NCBI RefSeq assembly: GCF_041538065.1
Contig: NZ_JBGORW010000008.1
Location: 1 to 64,000 of the forward strand
From: Leptotrichia hongkongensis
Lineage (GTDB): Bacteria; Fusobacteriota; Fusobacteriia; Fusobacteriales; Leptotrichiaceae
Direction: 5' to 3'
Length of the DNA stretch: 64,000 bases
Part shown: positions 8,826-16,946 of the stretch, one piece after another
Position numbering within the stretch: the first letter of the stretch is position 1
Layout of the letters: each line of letters begins with the position of its first letter
The notes under the pieces: model-generated
Told to the model about the DNA's origin: nothing
What the model saw: the letters and a program-made list of their open reading frames with translations, nothing else
The model's database searches: none
Translations under genes and position numbers: made by a program

Positions 8826-8880
8826 TAAATAATGTAAAAATCAATATTTTAATTAACTTTTTCAAAAAAATTTACTTTTT

Positions 8881-9339
8881 TCATTTTTTCAAATCTATTA
8901 ATCTATTTTCTATCAAATAATTTATATTTTCAACTACCCAATTTTTATTAAATCTATAAAAAATATCAATTCTAAAAGCTTTACTTTCATTATCTAATTT
9001 AAAATATAATTTATATCTCATTATTTTTTTTACTAATTTTAAAACCTTTACTTCTTCCCGTGGGATTATTTTCCTTATTTTACCTATATTTGAAAGTTGT
9101 ATTTCTGAAGGTATTTTTAATGTTACATCACACGAAAATATTTCTATATTGTCTTTCTTAAATAAAACTATAATACTTTCTCTTAAATCCTCGTTAACAT
9201 CGTAAATAAGTTTTTTATCAAAAAGCACTTTTATAAAATTGATTTTAGGAAAAAAAAACAAATAATTCCTGTCATACTCAATATTATTTTCATTAAAATA
9301 ATTTTCTATTATTTTATTCCATTCTTTGATAGTTTGCAT
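8881..9339 (-). CDS. Hypothetical protein
   Basis: A 152-aa protein of unknown family. It has no signal peptide and no clear membrane segment. It is rich in Ile, Lys and Asn, with a basic pI, alternating hydrophobic strands and a helical N-terminus around IKEWNKIIENYF. The ATG follows GGAG within 12 nt. A broken piece of a related sequence is seen about 2.2 kb upstream (11466-11571) with the shared pattern YF-x-x-N-x-IEYD-x-N. This suggests a locally duplicated gene family. Confidence 0.6.
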   Translation of the reverse strand: MQTIKEWNKIIENYFNENNIEYDRNYLFFFPKINFIKVLFDKKLIYDVNEDLRESIIVLFKKDNIEIFSCDVTLKIPSEIQLSNIGKIRKIIPREEVKVLKLVKKIMRYKLYFKLDNESKAFRIDIFYRFNKNWVVENINYLIENRLIDLKK

Positions 9340-9374
9340 AATTTTTTATCTCCTAGCCATCTGAAAATTTTTTG

Positions 9375-9632
9375 TTAAATCCAAGCATATTGCAACTCAT
9401 AGCACTTTCTATAATAATTCCCTTTAACTGAAGTTTCAAGATTTTTATTTCTTCTAAAATTCCGATTACAGCTTTTTTTGTAAAACTGATAAGCTCTCTT
9501 ACACCAGCCACTTCTTCTCCAGCTGACTAATTCTCCATTTTTTACAAACACGTCAAATGGTAAATCTTTTGAACTTATTTTAGAGAGTTTTTCTTTTTCT
9601 CGCTTTCTATACTCAATTCCTTTTGACCACAT
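9375..9632 (-). CDS. Small basic hypothetical protein
   Basis: An 85-aa, Lys/Arg-rich protein without a recognised domain. Two ATG codons stand in frame. The one at 9632 is used here because AAGGAG lies 7 nt before it, while the first ATG (9638) touches that site. The N-terminal part has WSKGIEYRKREKEKL, followed by a DVFVKNGELVSW stretch and several Cys and Tyr residues. Function unknown. Confidence 0.55.
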   Translation of the reverse strand: MWSKGIEYRKREKEKLSKISSKDLPFDVFVKNGELVSWRRSGWCKRAYQFYKKSCNRNFRRNKNLETSVKGNYYRKCYELQYAWI

Positions 9633-9758
9633 AAACATCTCCTTTTTTAGATTATACTTAAAACTTGAAATTTATTTTATAACTCGCATCCTCTGCTTTT
9701 ACATCTATAATTTCCTAATTTTTCATTTTCAATCAAATTTCTGAAATCAAATTATCTG

Positions 9759-10814
9759 CTATTTAACAATCCCTTTTGAAATCACATCCAAATCCCCATT
9801 GCTAAACTGAATATTTGTTTTTGCCCCTGTATCAGCTAGTATTTTTTGTGCAATCATTGTTGTTAATGGATAAAGTATATTAAAATGATCTCCACCTGCA
9901 ATTTGGTATTTCTTAAATGGTATTTTGTATTTATCTGCGGCTTTTTGCATAGGCTCGAATAAAATATCTCTTCTTTCTTCTTGCCCTTCAAAGTGGAAAG
10001 TTGGTGCTGTTATTGAACGGACGTATCGAAGTGATGATCTTACTGCTATTTCTCTAGGATTTATCAAATCAAATGGAACTCCGCCATATTCATCTGGTTT
10101 TTCTGTTGCCCAAAAGAAATCTGGCAAGGCACCTATTGCAAAAACTGCTCGAAAACCTTTTGAATATTCGCTTAGAAGCAACGCCTTTGTCCCACCTGTA
10201 CTGTGTCCAACAAGATAAATTCTATTTGGATCAACATAAGGAAGTGATGCCACATATTTTCTAGCTTCTTCCAAGTCTTCAATTTCCCCATAAAACATTT
10301 CATATTTTCCAGGATTTGCATTTTCTCCTCTAGCACTTGGTATTGCAAGTACAAAATCATCTCTTTTAAATGCACCTGCCCCTTGATAATTATTTTTAGG
10401 CGATTCTTCATCCCAACCAAACTCACTATCTCCAATTCCACCAAATCCACCATTTAAATATATGATTGCTGGATATTTTTTCCCGTTATTTTCTTTTGCT
10501 GTAATATACATTGGCATTTCTCCTAACTTTGATGGATAATTTACCAATGAGAATTTGCTGTTTTTAGGCGGAATACCTGGTTTGCCATCTGGTACAAATT
10601 CCGTTTTTTGTCCATCGATAATCTTTGTCTTAAAATTTTTATGAGCCTCTTCCAATGTTTCTCCATATATTTCAAAATCAAAACTATTATCAATTTCTTT
10701 ATTATTTTTTTCACTATTTTGAACTTCTGTATTTGCGTTTGAATTTTTACCTCCATTCCCGCAAGATACTACAAAAGTCGCTAAAATTAACAATAAAAGT
10801 AATATTTTTTTCAT
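9759..10814 (-). CDS. Alpha/beta-hydrolase lipoprotein
   Basis: A 351-aa secreted lipid-anchored hydrolase, probably an esterase or peptidase. The signal peptide ends in the lipobox VVSC with Cys18, followed by an Asn/Ser/Lys-rich linker to about residue 45. The hydrolase fold carries an oxyanion-region NGGFGG (about 121), the nucleophile motif GHSTGG with Ser205, and a late GGDHFN (about 308) supplying the catalytic His. It resembles dienelactone-hydrolase/S9-peptidase-like proteins. Substrate unknown. Confidence 0.85.
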   Translation of the reverse strand: MKKILLLLLILATFVVSCGNGGKNSNANTEVQNSEKNNKEIDNSFDFEIYGETLEEAHKNFKTKIIDGQKTEFVPDGKPGIPPKNSKFSLVNYPSKLGEMPMYITAKENNGKKYPAIIYLNGGFGGIGDSEFGWDEESPKNNYQGAGAFKRDDFVLAIPSARGENANPGKYEMFYGEIEDLEEARKYVASLPYVDPNRIYLVGHSTGGTKALLLSEYSKGFRAVFAIGALPDFFWATEKPDEYGGVPFDLINPREIAVRSSLRYVRSITAPTFHFEGQEERRDILFEPMQKAADKYKIPFKKYQIAGGDHFNILYPLTTMIAQKILADTGAKTNIQFSNGDLDVISKGIVK

Positions 10815-10836
10815 AAAGTCACCTTTCTTTTTTTAT

Positions 10837-11202
10837 TTATTGTTCTAACATTCTTCTTTTGCCCACTCTTTCAGCCAATTTTTCAAAGTACCCACTTTCA
10901 ATCAGATTATTTCTATTCTGCATCCACCATGCCTTTCCATTAATTTGGGCAAAATTTATTATTTCTTTTTTTATTTTATCTCCAGCTCTTACTGATATTG
11001 TCAATTTATAGTTTAAGATTCCTTTTTTTAAATCAATTTTTTCTATATCATCAACATCTATTCTTGTTAAAAGTCCCTTAATTCCACCAAGCATCCCAAT
11101 TTCGAAAAATAATATTTCATTCTCTTTAAAAAGTATATAACACGGCTTCATTCCTGCTTTCATAATCAATCCAATAAGCCCCATCATCAAAAATGAATTC
11201 AA
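10837..11202 (-). CDS. Hypothetical protein with repeated 5' end
   Basis: About 121 aa. A hydrophobic N-terminus (about 4-17) is followed by a beta-rich region (YILFKENEILFFEIG, then a RIDVDDIEKIDLKK strand pair) that resembles a small PH-like domain, but no family is recognised. The start is uncertain. A TTG at 11202 gives the longest frame, with ATG codons at residues 6, 7, 14 and 18, and none has a clear ribosome site. The first 80 bp or so of the gene are part of a four-copy 89-bp tandem repeat, so the original start region has been copied upstream out of frame. Expression may be altered. Confidence 0.5.
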   Translation of the reverse strand: MNSFLMMGLIGLIMKAGMKPCYILFKENEILFFEIGMLGGIKGLLTRIDVDDIEKIDLKKGILNYKLTISVRAGDKIKKEIINFAQINGKAWWMQNRNNLIESGYFEKLAERVGKRRMLEQ

Positions 11203-11476
11203 ATTTCTTTCTCTTTAAAAAGTATATAACACGGCTTCATTCCTGCTTTCATAATCAATCCAATAAGCCCCATCATCAAAAATGAATTCAAATTTCTTTC
11301 TCTTTAAAAAGTATATAACACGGCTTCATTCCTGCTTTCATAATCAATCCAATAAGCCCCATCATCAAAAATGAATTCAAATTTCTTTCTCTTTAAAAAG
11401 TATATAACACGGCTTCATTCCTGCTTTCATAATCAATCCAATAAGCCCCATCACCAAAAATGAATTCAAATTTCTT
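11121..11476. repeat. 89-bp tandem repeat, four copies
   Basis: The unit beginning TCTCTTTAAAAAGTATATAA starts at 11121, 11210, 11299 and 11388, with a partial fifth start at 11477. Copies 2 and 3 are identical and copy 4 differs by one base (CATCACC for CATCATC). The first copy is the 5' coding part of the neighbouring gene. The period is not a multiple of three, so the extra copies are out of frame with it. A near match (AAAGAGAA-x-GAAAT) at the two unit boundaries suggests the duplication arose through microhomology. Confidence 0.95.
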
Positions 11477-11571
11477 TCTCTTTTAATACCGTAAATAAAT
11501 TTTTATCATATTCTATACCATTTTATTTAAAATACTCTTCTACTTTCAACTGTTCTTTTGATTTTTCTGGC
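11466..11571 (-). pseudogene. Relic related to the 8881-9339 gene
   Basis: One minus-strand frame reads EQLKVEEYFK, stop, then NGIEYDKNLFTVLKEKEI, stop. The segment around YF-x-x-N-x-IEYD-x-N resembles residues 12-28 of the 152-aa protein at 8881-9339. With two stops in about 35 codons, it cannot be a functional gene. The rest of the interval to leuD (to 11612) holds nothing else recognisable. Confidence 0.4.
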
Positions 11572-11612
11572 TATTTTTAAAATCTTTCTTTTCACAAATT
11601 AAGTTATTCAGA

Positions 11613-12188
11613 TTATCTATGATTCTTCTCATACTTCCTAATCTCATCCTCATGTTCCAATGTCAATCCAATCGAATCAAGCCCTTTCAGTAATCTCTGT
11701 TTCCAGCTTTCCTCCAGCTCAAAGAAATAATCTTTCCCATTTGCTGTCAGCTTGTTATTTTCCAAATCAACTACTACTTTAGCATCTCCAGGAAGTTTAG
11801 CCAGTTCCAGTCTGTCCGCTTCTGGCAAAGTTATTGGCAAATGTCCGTTATTTAGCCAGTTCATGTAGAAAATTCCTGAATACCCTCCTGCAACAATTAC
11901 ATGAAATCCATAATCCTGCAATGCCCAAGCCGCATGTTCTCTGCTCGAACCACAGCCAAAGTTATCTCCTGTAATCAGAATTGTCCCTGTCTTATATTCA
12001 GGCTTATTTAAATTAAAATCCATATTATCCGTTCTGTCCTCATTGTATCTCCATTCATCAAACACATATTGCCCAAATCCTGTTTTTTCGATACTTTTTA
12101 AATATTGTTTTGGAATTAATTGATCCGTATCAATATTATCATTCATTATTGGAACGATTGTTCCTTCATATTTTGTAAATGGTTTCAT
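11613..12188 (-). CDS. leuD: 3-Isopropylmalate dehydratase small subunit
   Basis: Swivelling domain of isopropylmalate isomerase; with LeuC it converts 2- to 3-isopropylmalate. The 191-aa length is typical. It shows the expected N-terminal IVPIMNDNIDTDQLIPKQYL, the GDNFGCGSSREHAAWAL loop near residue 75, and a late LPITLPEA. It is preceded by a good ribosome site and lies 28 nt after a glutathione-transferase-like gene that separates it from leuC. Confidence 0.97.
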   Translation of the reverse strand: MKPFTKYEGTIVPIMNDNIDTDQLIPKQYLKSIEKTGFGQYVFDEWRYNEDRTDNMDFNLNKPEYKTGTILITGDNFGCGSSREHAAWALQDYGFHVIVAGGYSGIFYMNWLNNGHLPITLPEADRLELAKLPGDAKVVVDLENNKLTANGKDYFFELEESWKQRLLKGLDSIGLTLEHEDEIRKYEKNHR

Positions 12189-12216
12189 TTTTTTCTCCTT
12201 GCTTTTATTAATTTTT

Positions 12217-12846
12217 TTAATCTAATCCCATTGATTTTGCTAATTCTTGATCTAGCTCCTGTCCTTTTATATTAGCTTCTCTTGTTCCGTGCAGTTTCAT
12301 GTAATCTGCGAGCATACCCTCTTTTGGAAGAACTCCAGCCGCAAATGTCGCCCATCTCAATAATCCTGTCAAATATAAATCTAGCACAGTAAATCTATTT
12401 CCTATTGCATATTTTTTATCTTTTAAAAATTCAGTTAATGTATTTAAAGCTGTATCATAATCTCCATACCCTATGTTATTTCTTTTCTTTTCACTTGATG
12501 GAACATCAAAGAATTTATCCATGAAAGCATACTCTAGATGAAGTGCAAAAAACATCCAACGATAAAATTCTCCTCTTTCTAAAGAATTAACTGGTGGAAT
12601 CAAGTTTTTTTCAGGGTACATATCTGCTAAAAATGTCAAAATTGCTGCTGTTTCTACAATTACTTTTCCATCTACTTCTAGTGCTGGTACTTTTCCCATT
12701 GGATTTACTGAAAGATATTTTTCAGATTTCATTTCTTTACCGAAATGAATAGGTACTACATCATATTCTGCTCCACATTCTTCTAACATCCATCTTACAG
12801 ATACTCCTCTTGAATATGGATTTGTATAAAAAGTTATCTTTTTCAT
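12217..12846 (-). CDS. Glutathione S-transferase family protein
   Basis: A 209-aa protein with an N-terminal thioredoxin-like domain (KITFYTNPYSRGVSVRWML, then KVPALEVDG with the cis-Pro and VETAAIL at about 60-75) and a C-terminal helical domain with the N-capping-like YAIGNRFTVLDLYL near residue 150. GSTs conjugate or transfer glutathione, but many bacterial members have other roles. The ATG at 12846 follows AAAGAGAG. An upstream ATG at 12891 adds 15 unneeded residues. It sits between leuC and leuD in the same transcript, an unusual place. Confidence 0.85.
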   Translation of the reverse strand: MKKITFYTNPYSRGVSVRWMLEECGAEYDVVPIHFGKEMKSEKYLSVNPMGKVPALEVDGKVIVETAAILTFLADMYPEKNLIPPVNSLERGEFYRWMFFALHLEYAFMDKFFDVPSSEKKRNNIGYGDYDTALNTLTEFLKDKKYAIGNRFTVLDLYLTGLLRWATFAAGVLPKEGMLADYMKLHGTREANIKGQELDQELAKSMGLD

Positions 12847-12909
12847 AGTATTTTTCTCTCTTTCAATTTTTTTATTCTTATTAATTATCATTAACCAGTA
12901 TCGATTCTC

Positions 12910-14328
12910 TTATTTTACTTCATCCAATTCCCTTACATCCACAAATTTTCCATAAATTGCAGCAGCAGCAGCCATTGCAGGACTTACTAGATGTGTTCTC
13001 GCCCCTTTTCCTTGCCGTCCTTCAAAATTTCTGTTAGAAGTTGAGGCACAATGCTCTCCAGCTGGTATCAAGTCAGGGTTCATCCCAAGACAAGTTGAAC
13101 ATCCAGCTTCTCTCCATTCAAATCCCGCATCTTTCAAGATTTGTGCAATTCCATTTTCTTCAGCCGCTTTTTTAACAACTTGTGAGCCAGGAACTACAAC
13201 TGCCGTAATATTTGGAGCAACTTTCTTTCCTTTTACAATTTTTGCAACAATTTCCAGATCACTCAATCTTCCATTTGTACAAGATCCTATAAATACATGC
13301 TTTAATGGTATATCAAATGGAGTTTGCCCTGGTTTTAAGCCCATGTATTCGTACGCTTTTTCATCATTATGATCTTTGATTTCTGGAAATTTTTCAGTAA
13401 TATTTATTCCCATTTCAGGATTTGTTCCCCAAGTAACTTGTGGCTCAAGATTTGTAACATCAATTTTTATATGTTTGTCAAAGGCTTCTGCAGAATCTGT
13501 ATACAATTCCTTCCATTCAGCCACCTTTTTCTCAAATTCCTCACCTTTTGGTGCAAATCTTCTTCCTTTCACATAATTAAATGTAGTTTCATCAGGTGCA
13601 ATAATTCCTGATTTTCCACCACCTTCAATCGCCATATTACATATTGTCATTCTTTCTTCCATCGAAAGCCCTCTTATCGTATCTCCAAAAAATTCAAAGG
13701 CATATCCATTTCCAAGACCAATTCCGTAAGTCTTAATTATATGTAAAATAATATCTTTTGCGTATACACCTTTTTGCAATTTTCCAGTAATCTCAATTCC
13801 CATTGTCTTAGGTTTCTTTTGCCAAATTGTCTGTGTTGCCAGAACATGCTCAACTTCGCTTGTCCCAATTCCAAATGCAATCGCTCCAAATGCCCCATGA
13901 GTCGCAGTATGGCTATCCCCACAAACTACAGTTTTTCCAGGTTGCGTAAGTCCTTGCTCAGGCCCCACCATATGCACAATTCCATTATTTTCATTAAACA
14001 TATCAACAAGTTCAATCCCAAATTCCTTACAGTTCGCAGCTAGTGCATCAAGCTGTGCCTTAGAAATCTTATCTCTAATATTCATTCTTTGCGACATTAT
14101 AGTAGGCGTGTTATGATCCATCGTTCCAAAAGTCAAGTCAGGCCGTCTAACCTTTCTTCCAGCAAGTCTCAATCCCGAAAACGCCTGTGGCGAAGTAACC
14201 TCGTGAATTAAGTGTAAATCTATATAAAGCAATTGTGCTTCTCCAGGCTCTCCTGTAATTACATGTTTCTCCCAAACCTTATCAAACAAAGTTTTTGGTT
14301 TTTTCATTTCATTTTTCATTTCTGACAT
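12910..14328 (-). CDS. leuC: 3-Isopropylmalate dehydratase large subunit
   Basis: Catalytic, 4Fe-4S-cluster subunit of isopropylmalate isomerase in leucine synthesis. The 472-aa sequence has the aconitase-family motifs VCGDSHTATHGAFGA (about 135), the cluster ligands in GSCTNGRLSDLE (about 348) and AGCSTCLGMNPD (about 408), and the substrate loop SNRNFEGRQG (about 432). The open frame begins at a TTG (14343) that overlaps the Shine-Dalgarno. The ATG at 14328, 8 nt after GGAGG, is the better start. Confidence 0.97.
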   Translation of the reverse strand: MSEMKNEMKKPKTLFDKVWEKHVITGEPGEAQLLYIDLHLIHEVTSPQAFSGLRLAGRKVRRPDLTFGTMDHNTPTIMSQRMNIRDKISKAQLDALAANCKEFGIELVDMFNENNGIVHMVGPEQGLTQPGKTVVCGDSHTATHGAFGAIAFGIGTSEVEHVLATQTIWQKKPKTMGIEITGKLQKGVYAKDIILHIIKTYGIGLGNGYAFEFFGDTIRGLSMEERMTICNMAIEGGGKSGIIAPDETTFNYVKGRRFAPKGEEFEKKVAEWKELYTDSAEAFDKHIKIDVTNLEPQVTWGTNPEMGINITEKFPEIKDHNDEKAYEYMGLKPGQTPFDIPLKHVFIGSCTNGRLSDLEIVAKIVKGKKVAPNITAVVVPGSQVVKKAAEENGIAQILKDAGFEWREAGCSTCLGMNPDLIPAGEHCASTSNRNFEGRQGKGARTHLVSPAMAAAAAIYGKFVDVRELDEVK

Positions 14329-14378
14329 CTTTCTATCCTCCAATTTTTCTCTCCAAATTTTTTTATTTATAAATTTTT

Positions 14379-15053
14379 TTAAAATTTATCTATTCTTTTT
14401 TGTTCAAATTTCTGTAATTCTTTTACTTTTTCAAAAATAATATCTACATTTTGTTCCCTCAAATAACTCATATACAAGGCTCTATCTTCCTTTTCGATTA
14501 CAAATGGAGATATTTTTTCCTGAAAACACAGATACATCATAATCAGTCTTCCCGTTCGTCCATTTCCATCACTAAAGGGATGAATCCGTTCAAATTCTAT
14601 ATGAGAATTTAATATCTCCAATAATTTTTCATCATCATTTTTACATAATTCAAGCCTATAATTAAGATTTTCAATCCAATTTTTTGTAAGAATTGGTGCT
14701 TGACTTGGTGTAGAAGTTTCAAAATTTGCACCAATTATGGCATTACTATTTCTTTTAAAATTTCCTGCATTATCATTTAACCTATCCAAAATTTCCTTAT
14801 TTATACTCTTTATCACGTAAATATCAAGTTTTTTATCATTTTCAAGTTCACTTATCATATAGTCAATCGCCCTTTTATGATTCAAAACTTCAAAAACTTC
14901 ACGAACACTCTTGCTACCTGGTATTGTGCTATCCAAAATAATTGTAGCCGTCTCATTCAATGTCAATGTATTTCCTTCAATGGCATTTGAATGGTGTGTC
15001 ATTCTTACTGATAAATCTAAAAAATATTCATAATTTATATTTTTTATATCCAT
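14379..15053 (-). CDS. Fic-domain protein (AMP transferase type)
   Basis: A 224-aa Fic enzyme, predicted to transfer AMP or another nucleotide onto protein hydroxyl groups. The active loop HPFSDGNGRTGR is complete (about residues 158-169), with catalytic His and the phosphate-binding residues. Near the N-terminus, SNAIEGN matches the inhibitory helix motif of class II Fic proteins, so activity is probably autoinhibited. No separate antitoxin gene is adjacent. The start is unsure: the ATG at 15053 has GGAG only 3 nt away, and a TTG lies at 15062. Confidence 0.88.
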   Translation of the reverse strand: MDIKNINYEYFLDLSVRMTHHSNAIEGNTLTLNETATIILDSTIPGSKSVREVFEVLNHKRAIDYMISELENDKKLDIYVIKSINKEILDRLNDNAGNFKRNSNAIIGANFETSTPSQAPILTKNWIENLNYRLELCKNDDEKLLEILNSHIEFERIHPFSDGNGRTGRLIMMYLCFQEKISPFVIEKEDRALYMSYLREQNVDIIFEKVKELQKFEQKRIDKF

Positions 15054-15090
15054 TTTCTCCAACTTTCTATTTTCTGCCTACCAAATAAAA

Positions 15091-15933
15091 TCAATAACAA
15101 TCCCAATGATAAAAAATATCAGAAAAATCTTTATTTTTCAATTTTTCACGATTAATAAAAAAGTGCATTACCCCACTATCTCCAATCATAACTTCTTTTC
15201 CACTATCAATTTGAAACAATGATGTATCGTACTCTTTCATCTGCTCGTCATCTCTTGGTTCCCATTGAGTAAAATATGGAAATCCATTGCATTTTGTCCC
15301 AACAATTTCTTCATAGAATTCGTCATCGTATAATTTTTCTACTTCTTCGTATAATTTATCTTTTTCATTAAATCCTATATTTTCTTCTTCCAAGACTTCT
15401 TTAAACAAGTTATCTAAAAGTTCATAATTAAAACTTTCTTTCTGTTTTTCCAAAGAAAATTTCATTTTACAAGGTTCACTTGCTATTAAAGTTTCCATAT
15501 ACTTTAAATCAAATTTATAAGGATTGTACATTTCCATAAACTCATCTTCCGAATAATAATCTTCAATTTTTTCATAATAAATTACATCAAATCCATCTCG
15601 ATTCGTATAATCATCAAAATCCAATCCCAGCAAATCTTCTCCCAGAATCCAAAACTGCAAAATCCCTTCCTGTGGAAAATCTTCAAGCCCCTTTAAATCT
15701 TCACAATTTATCTGTGCAAGAAACATGAATTGTTGTCCTTTTGAATTTGTTGGAATTTTTCTCCCTATTGGAATGTACGGAATCCCTTCAATTTTGCTAT
15801 CCGTTATTTTTATTTCTTTTGAAGCACTGACCGAGGCATCTGCAACAATCATTTCTTTTGCCGTTTCTTGATACTTTTTTTCTATTTTATTAAAAATATC
15901 TTTTGCTAAAGTCTTTATTTCTTTCTCTTCCAT
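15091..15933 (-). CDS. DUF1963 (YwqG-like) protein
   Basis: A 280-aa cytosolic protein resembling the YwqG/DUF1963 family. Characteristic stretches are IPYIPIGRKIPTNSKGQQ (about 51-68), FLAQINCEDLKGL, and the C-terminal GDSGVMHFFINREKLKN with a WDCY ending. The family has no established function and is often near toxin or immunity genes. Here its neighbours are Fic and the glycolipid cluster. An AGAGG site precedes the ATG. Confidence 0.8.
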   Translation of the reverse strand: MEEKEIKTLAKDIFNKIEKKYQETAKEMIVADASVSASKEIKITDSKIEGIPYIPIGRKIPTNSKGQQFMFLAQINCEDLKGLEDFPQEGILQFWILGEDLLGLDFDDYTNRDGFDVIYYEKIEDYYSEDEFMEMYNPYKFDLKYMETLIASEPCKMKFSLEKQKESFNYELLDNLFKEVLEEENIGFNEKDKLYEEVEKLYDDEFYEEIVGTKCNGFPYFTQWEPRDDEQMKEYDTSLFQIDSGKEVMIGDSGVMHFFINREKLKNKDFSDIFYHWDCY

Positions 15934-16016
15934 TTCATACCTCTTCCAAGTTTTACATTTACTTTCTTTATTTTAACATAAAAATCCCAAACTTAAAAAA
16001 TTACTATTAATTATAG

Positions 16017-16946
16017 CTATAATTTAATTAGCATCATATTTGTAGTAAGTCCAGCCGCTGTTCCAATAAGCAATATTGTATTGCCGCTTTTAATTTTTCC
16101 ATTTTCCAGTCCATGGACTAATGTTATAGGAACAGATGCTGATACCATATTTCCAAATTCCTTGACCTCGTCTAAAAATTTATCTTTTTCTATTCCTAAC
16201 TTTTGCATTACAAGAGGCATTGCAACGCTAGCCTGATGGGGAACTGTCATATCTATATCTGAAACTTTCATTCCATTATTTTTTAGAAAATTTTTCATTA
16301 ATTCAGGAATTTTGCTTATTGAAAGAGACAATACTGTTTTTCCGTTCATATCGAACATATATTCCTCTTTTGTCATTTCAGAATAATTTTTGGGATGGAA
16401 ATTGCTTAAACCTCCTCGAATTTCAGTTGAATGTGCTCCTTCTGACCATGTTTTCTGTATTGCATCAATAACTCCTATTTCCTTTTCAGTTTTTTCAATT
16501 ACAAATGCCGCCGCCCCATCGCTGAAAAGCTGGAAACTTTCCTTTTGTTTTGGATTTAAGGCTTTTGAAGCTACATCGCAGGAAACTATCAGTACTCTTT
16601 CATATCTTCCTGCTTCTACAAGGTATGACATGGTATCCAGTGCAGTTATAAAGCTTGTACAGGTAGTATTTATATCAAGAGCTGGAATTGAAGTCCCTTT
16701 TGCTATTTTTTCATGAATTAGGGCTGCTGTGCATGGTATAGGCTGTATTCCAACAGCACTGGCTGAAACTATGCAATCAATATCATTAATTGTTATATTT
16801 GCATTTTTTAACGCTTTTTCACAGGCAGAAACAGCAAGGGAAATTTGGCTTTCACCTTCACTTATTCTATAACGAATTTGTCCTTTAAATTCAGCTGTAT
16901 TTTTTGGTAATTCTATTCCATACCCTTTAAATTGAATTCTTCTCAT
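16017..16946 (-). CDS. FabH/OleA-like 3-oxoacyl-ACP synthase III family enzyme
   Basis: A 309-aa thiolase-fold condensing enzyme with the intact FabH triad: Cys96 in NTTCTSF, His237 in VPHQAS and Asn266 in FGNMVSAS. A GTAAGL glycine loop lies near the C-terminus. Family members join an acyl-CoA or acyl-ACP to malonyl-ACP (FabH) or to a second acyl-CoA (OleA). Its 5' end overlaps the preceding adenylate-forming enzyme by 4 nt (ATGA type). This places it in an eight-gene operon rather than a fab operon, so specialised lipid or ketide synthesis is more likely than housekeeping. Confidence 0.88.
   Translation of the reverse strand: MRRIQFKGYGIELPKNTAEFKGQIRYRISEGESQISLAVSACEKALKNANITINDIDCIVSASAVGIQPIPCTAALIHEKIAKGTSIPALDINTTCTSFITALDTMSYLVEAGRYERVLIVSCDVASKALNPKQKESFQLFSDGAAAFVIEKTEKEIGVIDAIQKTWSEGAHSTEIRGGLSNFHPKNYSEMTKEEYMFDMNGKTVLSLSISKIPELMKNFLKNNGMKVSDIDMTVPHQASVAMPLVMQKLGIEKDKFLDEVKEFGNMVSASVPITLVHGLENGKIKSGNTILLIGTAAGLTTNMMLIKL

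Noticed and set aside
11203..11480. Possible CRISPR array at the regular repeats
   Set aside because: The 89-bp units are directly adjacent with no unique spacers between them, so this is a plain tandem duplication.
14379..15933. Fic plus DUF1963 as a toxin-immunity pair
   Set aside because: The Fic protein carries its own inhibitory motif and would not need a partner. Nothing in the DUF1963 sequence resembles a Fic antitoxin.
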